In this document: piece by piece, positions 34,610-43,703 of the stretch | Position numbering within the stretch: position 1 is the first letter of the stretch | Layout: each line of letters begins with the position of its first letter | Source: Lingula anatina | Lineage: Eukaryota; Brachiopoda; Lingulata; Lingulida; Lingulidae | NCBI RefSeq assembly: GCF_001039355.2 | Contig: NW_019775713.1 | Coordinates: 1-43,703 of the forward strand | DNA: 43,703 bases | Reading direction: 5' to 3' | Made by a program: the position numbers and the translations under genes | The notes under the pieces: model-generated | Database searches by the model: none | What the model was told of the DNA's origin: nothing | The model's input: only the letters and a program-made list of their open reading frames with translations

Positions 34610-36564
34610 ACTATTTTACCTTCAATCCCATCATATGAGAGGGGGTGCCCACTTGGTACGCCATGTCTTCTCAGTTTGGTTGCCTTAACTTTAACTATCT
34701 TCTTCAATGAAGACGCTGACTGTGGAAACCTCAATGGTCCTTCTCTGCTGTAGTTTTTTTAACAGTCAACAGCTCAGCTGTTCACCTAAGCTTCCACAAC
34801 TCCACCCACAGTTCCATGGAGACTCCATCTACATTCTGCTTCAACTGTAAAAAGTCTCAAATACTCAACATTTTCTCCAAGTCCCAAAGGTTCACCAGCT
34901 TGTACAAAGTCCCTACAACCTGCTCTATATAATCAATGGTTCCACTTGTTTGTGCTCCTTTGTATAAGTTCTTCACAAATATTCAGGATTTTCAAGGGCC
35001 CACCTTCATGTGGTGGACAGACGGCTCATGGCCCACAGCTAATTTCTCTCTGGAAGGTAGAAAAAAAATGTCATTTTAAATTAGGTGATAATATCAGAGG
35101 CTGGGTATAATAAAGGCACAGCCAGCACTGGAGCTGGGATGTTTGTGTTGTTATTATTACTGGGTGACTCATCCTGGTATACAATACCTGCACTTGTACA
35201 TATATTATTAACCTGGATTTTTTATTTTAATTTAAAATCTTCATTTCACAAACCACACTATTTAAAGTCAGTATGAGTATTAGCTTCTGAATCAACCCTA
35301 TCCCACCTGTACACTAAAATTGACCGATTCGGAATTCTCAAATAATATAAACGATTAATGCCATGAAAAAATATCAAGCTGAGGGTCGAGTCAAAGTTCT
35401 CGTCAATAAGACCTCATTTTTGTGATCTCAGACAGCTAAAAATGTGAAGAAATGACAGCATGTACAACCCATGTATTGCACACAGTCACCCCACCTACAT
35501 CTATTACTCCTTTATTTTCTTAGGATTTTCCTGTTGATTTGTCCGTCACAATGGCCCTCCGTGCAGTGGAGGGTGCATGCCCTTTGTTCCGCTTACATTA
35601 CAACAGAGTTCACCTGTATTAGCTGAGCAAACACACTCCATGGCCAGCTTCTAGTACATGTGACCAAAGCACATAGACTGATAAACAGGCTCTCTCCTTC
35701 ATGTCAATTCCAAAATGAAAAATTTTACATTGGATGTACAAGTAGGGAGTTAGGAGCTAAAACTTATTTTACAAGCTTTGGTGTATTTTTTACTTCTACT
35801 TAAAAACAGACTGGCAGATCTAATTTTCTCAATGGTTTTTAAGGAAAAGGCATATCAAGGGAAAAAGCTTGACATATTTAGGAAAATCGCTCTTCCTATA
35901 TTAAGGCCCAATATGCAAATGGTATGCCTTTCGTTAATTATACAGTCTCCAATGTTTAAACCCTTTTTAATGGTTCTACAGACCATCACCAATGCAGCCA
36001 ATTGAAGTGGAAATGATGGAAGTATCTATTAATGCATGCATTTACCTGGTACTTTCTAATACAGAAGCAATCAGCATAATACTTAATCAATCTCCAATCC
36101 AATTAGTCATGATGACAAATCAATTGACTGGGAGAGCTTCTTTCTAATTAAAAGTACATCAGGGGCATACTTCATAAATTATAAAACTTATGCTTGAAAA
36201 TTGGTCTAAACTTTCAGACAAAAACTGACCCATTTTCATTAGTGACAAACTAAATTAATTTAAACAGTAATTTATTCATGTATTTATCTATTAACTCATT
36301 TCACATCTTCATTCATTCATTCATTCATTCATTCACATATCTATGTGTTAATTCCCCTTTTTTTTGATGGGGTGGGGGTAGTATTGTTCATAACATACTA
36401 GACCATCAATCAACACATTTTAACTGCATTCAATACAGCACTAAAGCATTCCTAACCTCAGTAAGGGTATCAGGAATGGATTTAAGTGTGTCAAAATGGC
36501 ATTTGATGACAATATCGAATTCCACATCATATTTATAATCCACAGCGACTACCAAACTGGATGC
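34414..36564. repeat. Right copy of the 2.1-kb contig overlap
   Basis: Allelic to 32298-34410. It has a long (GA)n at 34578-34608 where the left copy has an interrupted GA tract, a longer (ATTC)n at about 36308-36333, and scattered substitutions. Confidence 0.85.
34620..34664 (-). other. Second (allelic) copy of kinesin exon 1
   Basis: Same 15 codons, start ATG and donor as 32512-32556, with one amino-acid difference: codon 6 is GGC (Gly) here and GTC (Val) there. It is not an extra exon of the gene, because both copies begin with the start codon. Confidence 0.85.
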
Positions 36565-38070
36565 TTGTTATGGATGCCACAGTATTTAGAAGACCTTGGT
36601 AGTTTTGTAACAGAGGATTGGATTACACAACATATACTAGCACAGCAGAACATTCTATCAAAATTTTTCTATTCAAGCAGAACGGTTCCTCTACATTATT
36701 TGATGGTGGATATAAGGAATCTGCTTGATAAAATTATATTATAATCCACTGAAACTGATCAGGTAGTCCCCATGGTGACTAGTCCCAAATAAAAACAAGA
36801 TTTAAAAAGTTATGGTCTCAGTTTATGGTTACAAGTACTAATTTTAATAGAGAAGCAAGAGACAACATTACTGGGTCTATGGCAACTTCACATTACTTTA
36901 CTAGTATTGAATAGTTTTAGTCCTTTTTCACTTACTTTAACCCCCTTTACACTGGATGGTGTCCTTTCTGCGAACATGAAACTGCCATTGTGGTGGTCGT
37001 AAAAGACGCCACAAGCATTGCTTTGGTTGCAGAATGAATGCATGACGATCGGCCAGTTGTTGACGCATAAAGTATTTTTTTTTACTCTCAAACGGGGGCA
37101 TACTAGAGGAGGCAGAAAGGATGGGATATTTTCCCAAAATAAATTTAATTCTGGATTTTTTGCTGTGACAGTGTCACACATCTTTAAATTTTCTACAAGA
37201 ACCATGAACTTGTGGTTATTCACTCCACCGGGCACTCAAAATTAGAGCAGACTGTTTGAAACTTTACACCATAAAATAGTCGGTATATAATACCTCCCTT
37301 GTTTCTTTTGCACATCTTTGACTCATGCACAGCAGTTGCTGATAATGGGGGGGGGGGGGGGGGGGTCGGGGGTCAAAAATTATTCCACAAATCTACTAAA
37401 TGACTTGTAACAGCATCATATCCCCCTTGGAGATCGAGCTCCAAGCATATGGTTTAACTTATCAATAAAACCTAACGATCATGCATTTCGATTTCGTTTA
37501 ACCTTATGATTCTAGTCTCAGTCACTTTGAAGTTTCAAGAATCACAACAACGTGATAGAATCCAAGAACTCGGTAGTTTTACTCCCGGTTGTGCTGCGTT
37601 TATCTAAAAGACACTTAAACCGATTCATTCTTACTTTGGTGGGAATTAAAGTATGCGATGTCTGAAACTCTTTCACAGTTCTTCTCGGTGCCGAACACAC
37701 TAAATACTCACATGTTCTTTCTTCACTTCTTCGAGAACACCTTTTAAAACTTTCGGCTTCTGACTAGAGACACATGAACTAATGACGTCACCAAAAGGGT
37801 GAACTTCAGCAAGAGCTAATATTGCAGTAGGTGAGACAAGTTTCTCAGTGCAAAGCAGCATATTTTGGCACGTTTAGTAATTTGGCTATTATTTTTTTCA
37901 CGAACATGAACTATGACATTTTTATTATTGGATAATGTCAATAGCAATTTTTTATCCTTATTGTTATCAATTGCGCTTGTCTATAATTGTCAATGCAATA
38001 TACGCGCAAATTATTCCTTCTTGGTTCATAAAGAAAAATGTTTAAAAATCTTAGTAAAATAGGGGCCTAT

Positions 38071-38108
<38 letters not shown>

Positions 38109-38343
38109 AGGCCAAGCTAGCTAATACAGATGGCCAACTGGTACAGCTTGGGATGCATTTCCCCGTTATTTTTCGGGCATTGTTCATGTAAGAATTGTAA
38201 TATTGATTTTATTTTAATAAACAGTAATGTGAAAAAGTCATATCAATGGTGCCTTACTTTCACTGACAACACTTATTTTCTTATCTAAAACGATCGCCAA
38301 TATGCCTAGATTTCACAGAATAAACCAGGACAAAGAAGTATGG
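36565..38343. other. Intergenic between kinesin and alcohol dehydrogenase
   Basis: Holds a G run (37347-37365) and an A run (38075-38107). A 115-codon open frame on the minus strand (36888-37235) has no domain I recognise; it could be a remnant of a transposable element. The kinesin promoter should lie in this region or nearer exon 1. Confidence 0.4.
37783..37790. promoter_or_regulatory. Perfect CRE-type palindrome TGACGTCA
   Basis: The full 8-base CREB/ATF site lies in a short stretch that is less AT-rich than its surroundings (about 37650-37800), upstream of the kinesin gene. A function is only suggested by the match. Confidence 0.35.
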
Positions 38344-38349
38344 TTTATT
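38344..38349 (-). terminator. candidate poly(A) signal of the alcohol dehydrogenase
   Basis: AATAAA on the minus strand, about 360 bases after the stop codon. Other AT-rich candidates exist further left, near 38206. Confidence 0.3.
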
Positions 38350-38705
38350 CGAGAGCGTAAGAAAATTCACAAAATTTCATCATTATTATCAAGATCTGAA
38401 GTCCTCCACTTAATACTGTAGAAGTTCTTCTGCTTCTCGTGTCTATTAAAAGCACTGCCTAGTTACAACTTTATCCTAGCGATATTCACTTCCCGTAGGA
38501 TATACTGTATGTGCTATCGTAATTTGAGCATTTATGAAACTGAATATCAATTTCACGCTTACTTTTGGTTTAACTAAGACATTAATTTCATTCTCAGTTC
38601 ACCAATCGTTTAGGGCTGCAATCGTTTAGTCTCTGAATAATTTGGTAAAAACGAAATATTGGATAGTTCAATTCATTCACTATCTCCAGGAAGGAATAGG
38701 ACGAT

Positions 38706-38937
38706 CTAAAGCTTCAGAATACCGCGGCCCTTCATTGTTCCTTCTTTGAGTCGAGTCAGTGCTTCGGTTGCTTGGTCCAAAGTAAAGAATTCAAGCGGCG
38801 GAGGCTTGAGCTGAAACAGATGTAGGTTAATTTTTTATTATACAGTGCAGAGGTGACTAGCTTCTCTTGATTATGTTTCAACTATTTAAGTACAGCTATG
38901 GCGTGATTCGAAAAAGTTAATAAATGAAATTTCATAA

Positions 38938-38968
<31 letters not shown>

Positions 38969-41483
38969 ACCCAAGCCCTTCAAACACTTTAATATTTAAA
39001 CTCTTACCTAAAATAGATTTGAGTTCCCAAATGCAAAATTGAACGCTTTAAGAATGCTTTCATAAATAAGTCTTTTTATTTTAAGTCCCCGTTTAGAGTA
39101 TTTATAAAGAATAGTTAAAAGGTATGTACAACCTAAGGTTATTTGTTTTAACATTGTACAACTTCCACCTTTTGGTTGCATTTTTTTCTGAATAAACTAT
39201 TATAATTATCAAATTTAAACTCATTACCTTCTTTTCAGCGACCAGTTTCAGGCAGTCCTCCAGGTGATGTGGCGCCCCAACACACACACCCTGTACACAC
39301 TTCGTGTGCAGCGCCAGGACGATTAACGGTATCTTCATGTTACCACCGAATAACCCAACGTTCACTTGAATACCACCCTAAAACGATAACATTTTAAGTA
39401 TTTTTGAGTGCAATTATTGTATTAACGACATAATAATGTGCATCTGACCTTTACAAAGAAAGCATTTTTCTGGGATTTTCAGCAATTCCTCTTTATCGTC
39501 AAAGTAAACCTTACCCAAAACTGTTGAGAAAGTTACGATCCTTAAACCCGCTTCAAAATTTGAGTTCAAATTTTCCAATATTTGTTATGCTTCGAGGAAA
39601 TTTCCTCAGTTCTTATTACAAGAGTGGCTCAAAAACTAGATGCATAGAACTGAAAATGGGTTTACGGATTATAATTCCGTGAACACTTTTGGAAAGAGTA
39701 TATCTTGGGAATTAATCGAAAAATATAAGAATCTCCAGGAAGAATTACGTTTTGGTATATAAAGTTGTAACACTCATTAATATTCTTCTTCATGTGCCAT
39801 CACCGATTCGGTGTTTGACGAACGATGATATTCTGCCAAAGGGTTCTATTTCTCGCCCATGACCAAAGGTGTCTTGTTGGTAATTCAAAATTGTCAAGAA
39901 AGGATTAATAATATTAATATAATTGACTAAAAATTAACACGCACAAGTCAAGACATACTGTACATCTCTATCCTATCTAATACATCTTAGATGAAGTTAC
40001 ACCCAGAAAACGGGCTCATTCTTTCACTTTATTAATAACAATTTGAATTAAAACTGAAGGATATTTTATTTCTAGTATTCGAATGTGCCTTTCTTACCCG
40101 CTCTGTCAAGTTAAACGCCCTTTGAGAAGTCGCTCCGGCTCCAACCAAATCAATGACGGCATCAAATACTCCACCTGAGCGCTGCATCGTCTGCGCGAGG
40201 ATTTCTTGCTCATTAGCTTGATAATTGGAAACCACATTATATAGAATTTTTTTTTCAGAACACTTTTTCAAAATTCAGTAGAAATTAAAGATCTTTCAAA
40301 GCACTGGGTCGCCACTTAACAAATTAACAAAAACTTGAAATATTATGAAAAATATTGTTAAAAAATGATTCAAGTCTACACAGCCTATCTTTTACTTGTT
40401 GTCAATTTTTCTAGAAAAAGAAAGTTTTTGATTCCATGAAAATGGCTAGATATGATCCCTTGCAAGCGCTTAGGACTGACATGGTTGAGAACAGTAGGGG
40501 ATCGAAGAAAGCATACAGGGAGAAGATTAATGAAATTAGCGTTTTCTTTATTACCATCTTTACTCCATAGAATTGTGTCATCTGCATTGGCTTCCTTCGC
40601 CATCTGCAATTTCTCTTCCTGAAATGAACAAAAAAAGTGGAAGTAAAGTAGGAGGATTAAATTCCAAAGTGGGGGTGGGGTGGGTGGTGAAAGGTGGGGG
40701 TGGTTGGGTGAAGTGACTGAGAACGTGGTCAGTGTAATAAGATAGAGACATAAAAATTGTGTCGTGCGTGTGATGCCTTAGGAGGAGCGTCAGATGCAGA
40801 ACGTTCTACATAAACATGGTTGCCGTGAAATTGTAACAGTAGTCCCTAATGATCGTTTGTATATTTATAAAGTACAAAATAAGCGTGGCACTGAAGACTC
40901 GTTGGACGTGACAGCATAGTAGGCCTACAAGTTGATGCACAAGTGCGATGAAAAATGGATAATATGATAAGCTGAACTCACCGAAATGTCCGCAGAGAAA
41001 ACTCTTGTTTCTGGGGGAAGCAGTGCCTTTGCAAACTGAATACACCACATTCCAAGTCCGCCGGCACCGATGATGAGGAGCTTGGCATTGCCTGGAATCA
41101 TTTATAACTTTCAGATTTTATTATCATTTTTCTAGATTACTGGACTTATTTTATAATATCGAAAAACAGAGAGGAGGTGACGGATGAGAATAGATTTATG
41201 TCACCCTAGCATGGCTATACGATTTTTCTTCTATCAACAGTGCAATAACACTGCAGATGTAATTCTTTTCTGAAGAATACATTACCTTTCATCCTGACCA
41301 TTTCGGTTACTTTTTCTTTCGTCTTCAGGACGGCATTGTAGGTGGTGATGCCACTACACGGCACCATACAGGCGACTTCCGGTGCCAGACCCTCGGGGAT
41401 CTTCACCACAGCACCACTGGTGATAGGAACCACCACGTGAGTGGCGAACCTGAGAACATTAGGAAAACAATACAGTGCCATAG

Positions 41484-41516
<33 letters not shown>

Positions 41517-42488
41517 TCATTTTCAAGGCAAGAAGCTAGATGTAGTTCTGTACATGTACTTTCCATTATCAACCTCCTACGTTGACTTTATCAAATTGTC
41601 AATTCTCTTAAGATTAACAATATACACACTTCTCATTTGCCTTCTTCTGTTCTTAAATTATTTATCACATCACTGTACTGTCCTCCCTACCCTCCGTGTT
41701 TTGCAGCCCCAATCCTTTCCACCGCGTTCAAGCAGAGGTTGGGCTGTCCGTGCGTGCACAGGTCACATTGAAGACACGCCAGCCACGGGTACACAACCAC
41801 AGCGTCGCCAACCTTCACTTCTGAACCTGCATGGTCAAGTGAATTTAAAAAGAATAAAATAACATTATGAAATATTGAATCATATAAAAAAACAATAAAA
41901 TGTTCTTGTGAAGAAAATGAATGACATTGGTAGGTCTACTTTCATTATGATAATTTTACCCGCTAAATGTTGCTGAAGATATTTTTAGCATATATTGTAT
42001 ACTAATACACAAACCAATTGCAATGCCAATGAACATTTAACGCGTTGTGTTGACAGAAGGGATAAATAGATAATTAACAGAAATAAATTTAATTTACCTG
42101 CCTCGCTTCCGACTGCTTCAATGATTCCCGCGATCTCATGGCCTGGTAATGTAAGATTATAAATAGATTTTATTTAAAAATCATGTACATTTGATATGCA
42201 TATGTATATTGTGCGGGTGCATCTGCAGGCACGTGAGCTCGTTAATCAGGTTTATTCGATTGCATTCAGCGTGAGTCCCCGTGGTGTTAGTGTGCACTAG
42301 CTAGTGCGCATGAACTCATTCTGACACCCCCAAACGCACGTTGTCTGACTCTCATACTGTCACGTACCGGGTGCCAATGGAAATTTTATAAATTTCCCCG
42401 CAGTGAGCTTCATTTTGACGCCATCCCCCATGTCCATCTCATCTTCCCATATGTGGACGTCGGAGTGGCAGACGCCAGAGTAGGTAAT
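38706..42488 (-). CDS. Zinc-dependent medium-chain alcohol dehydrogenase, partial at N terminus
   Basis: Exons: 42368-42488, 42098-42142, 41691-41826, 41286-41449, 40982-41091, 40555-40618, 40098-40216, 39228-39377, 38706-38810; phases chain to a TAG after ILKL. It is 337 residues without the first 25-35 residues expected for the family. Catalytic zinc ligands appear as GVCHSD (Cys) and PGHEIAG (His, Glu), with a likely third Cys in MVPCSGITTY. The structural zinc lobe CLQCDLCTHGQPNLC has all four cysteines (C-x2-C-x2-C-x7-C). The Rossmann motif is GAGGLG, and the acidic end of the next strand (SADIS) points to NAD rather than NADP. It is expected to oxidise an alcohol or reduce an aldehyde; the substrate is unknown. 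The shape is closer to bacterial-type GroES-like ADHs than to vertebrate class I-V ADH. The missing start exon must be beyond 42488 or outside the window. Confidence 0.9.
38939..38969. repeat. (AAAT)n in alcohol dehydrogenase intron
   Basis: Tetranucleotide run in the last intron, which otherwise shows nothing notable. Confidence 0.85.
39378..40097. other. Alcohol dehydrogenase intron without visible features
   Basis: A 720-base AT-rich intron. I see no repeat, RNA gene or coding frame in it. Confidence 0.5.
41481..41516. repeat. (TC)n in alcohol dehydrogenase intron
   Basis: On the gene's strand this is a GA tract ending about 30 bases before the acceptor of the exon at 41286-41449. Confidence 0.85.
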
Positions 42489-42543
42489 CTGAAATGGAAA
42501 CAAAATTTCACTGGCGGATAAAGGGTTATGCTAAGGCATCTAT

Positions 42544-42574
<31 letters not shown>

Positions 42575-43703
42575 TTTTTGGATGAAGTGGGAAATTTCGC
42601 TGTTTATTTAATTTTAATATCGTGATAAGAATATATATTTCTCAAGAAGAAATACAGGGCAAAATTAATTGTGACATCGGAAACTAAGAAGTTATTCGTG
42701 TGATAATCCAATAAACATTCGAATATTATCCTGTATTTAATTTTCATTTGTATAAATATATATGTTATATTCCTTTGAGAATGGGAATGGGAAGGAGGAG
42801 CATGGGGAGGGGGTTAGCAGTACATTCAAAATCAAATGACATATGCACGGAGTAACAACATATCTTGGCTTCCTTCGACCAAATTGTGCCCATAAAAGGT
42901 GTTTTTTCATTCAGCGTGAGTCCCCGTGGAGTAAGTGTGATATTTGTCTGAATAGCTGTAAAACGCAAAATATAACAAATATAGCACAGGTGCAGTGCTT
43001 ACTTATGCCCGATTTAAGTGTGCATCGAATGACTTACCAATTCATTCACCAAATGTCACTTAAATCAGGGAGTAAGTACTACATTACTAAATGTATGGTT
43101 TATTGTTTACCAGTTCACAGTAATGAAGTATATTTCATAATAAATTCGTTTTAATCATTAAAAACTTCTATCAATGCATAAGAAATACTTTAAACTTTTT
43201 AAATTAGCAGCTGGGAATGAACCACAATGTTTCCTCCCTGCCATAGTATATAAGGTTCTCATCCATTCTAAGTAGTCTACGTAAATAAAGTAATATTGAG
43301 TAAGAATCGTGTAAGATCTTTGATCTGCTGATAAAATTCGTAAACCCAAGAGTTGGTGTCTAACTTGTGATTACATGTAAATTTTATTGGATAGTTACGT
43401 TACATTTCATCTACTTCCATAGTCAAGATAACAAAGTCACTTTTTTTAAAGATTCCCCGTGACTTAATGTTCTCCTGTAAATTGAGGAGAAAGGTAGGAC
43501 GGAATCACATTCTGATAGTATGTTTATATAGTATGCACAGCATACAAAACTGAAGAAAAGGAGATACAATAATTTTGTAACAGACTACTAACGGACACTG
43601 TGGTCAGAGAGTAGGACCGGTTGGCATTGTAATTAATTTAAATTACAAGTTAAATTCACTTTCAACTCTGATATCCGAATAAGATTAGCAGAGTAACCAT
43701 TTG
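42489..43703. other. Right flank, probable alcohol dehydrogenase first intron or 5' region
   Basis: No exon encoding the expected MCR/GroES N terminus was found on the minus strand, so the first exon is probably beyond the window. A 22-base sequence starting CATTCAGCGTGAGTCCCC occurs at 42908 and also at 42263 inside the gene. Short frames here are not supported. Confidence 0.4.
42541..42577. repeat. (ATTT)n
   Basis: Tetranucleotide run just upstream of the first recognised alcohol dehydrogenase exon. Confidence 0.85.

Noticed and set aside
32970-35276. Two near-identical 63-residue frames (32970-33161, 35085-35276)
   Set aside because: They are the two allelic copies of the same non-coding flank; repetition here is an assembly effect, not conservation.

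Overview
This is a window of animal nuclear DNA. It is AT-rich, with compact GT-AG exons separated by introns of about 100-1,400 bases, many simple repeats, fragments of invertebrate-type transposons and no bacterial gene organisation. The gene content (an ATMIN/ASCIZ orthologue, a KIFC3-type kinesin-14, a PAPS sulfotransferase and a zinc alcohol dehydrogenase) and the high heterozygosity fit an outbred marine invertebrate bilaterian (mollusc, brachiopod, hemichordate or similar). The sequence does not let me name the species.

Layout: all four genes lie on the minus strand, so they read right to left. (1) 2005-8410: ATMIN-like transcription factor, 8 coding exons, 835 residues, apparently complete. 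(2) 11259-14139: sulfotransferase, 4 coding exons, 428 residues, apparently complete. (3) 17929-32556: KIFC3-like kinesin, 20 coding exons, 928 residues once duplicated exons are counted once. (4) 38706-42488: NAD-type zinc alcohol dehydrogenase, 9 exons, 337 residues, first exon(s) not found. All exon boundaries were read by eye. Exon phases chain without a break and each complete model is a whole number of codons. I see no reason to think the four genes act together, except that ATMIN and KIFC3 both touch microtubule-motor biology (ATMIN through dynein light chain DYNLL).

The single n bases at 10667, 18601, 22580 and 34411 look like contig joins. At three of the four, the sequence left of the n is repeated right of it (33 bases, about 3 kb and about 2.1 kb). 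The best reading is that two overlapping, allelically different contigs were laid end to end, which falsely duplicates kinesin exons 14-17 and kinesin exon 1. This gives a free view of two alleles of the motor domain. The coding differences I found in exons 14-17 are all synonymous, while the introns differ strongly.

The most unusual structure is in kinesin exon 15. The last 45 or so bases of the exon together with its 5' splice site have been amplified into a 53-base tandem array (13 copies in one allele, 6 in the other). The array is a row of decoy splice donors directly behind the true one. The intron on the other side of the same exon carries a 19-base minisatellite. I found no prokaryote-like defence or other new multi-gene system; the interest here is in splice-site-associated repeats, dispersed repeats with nuclear-receptor-like motifs, and assembly structure.
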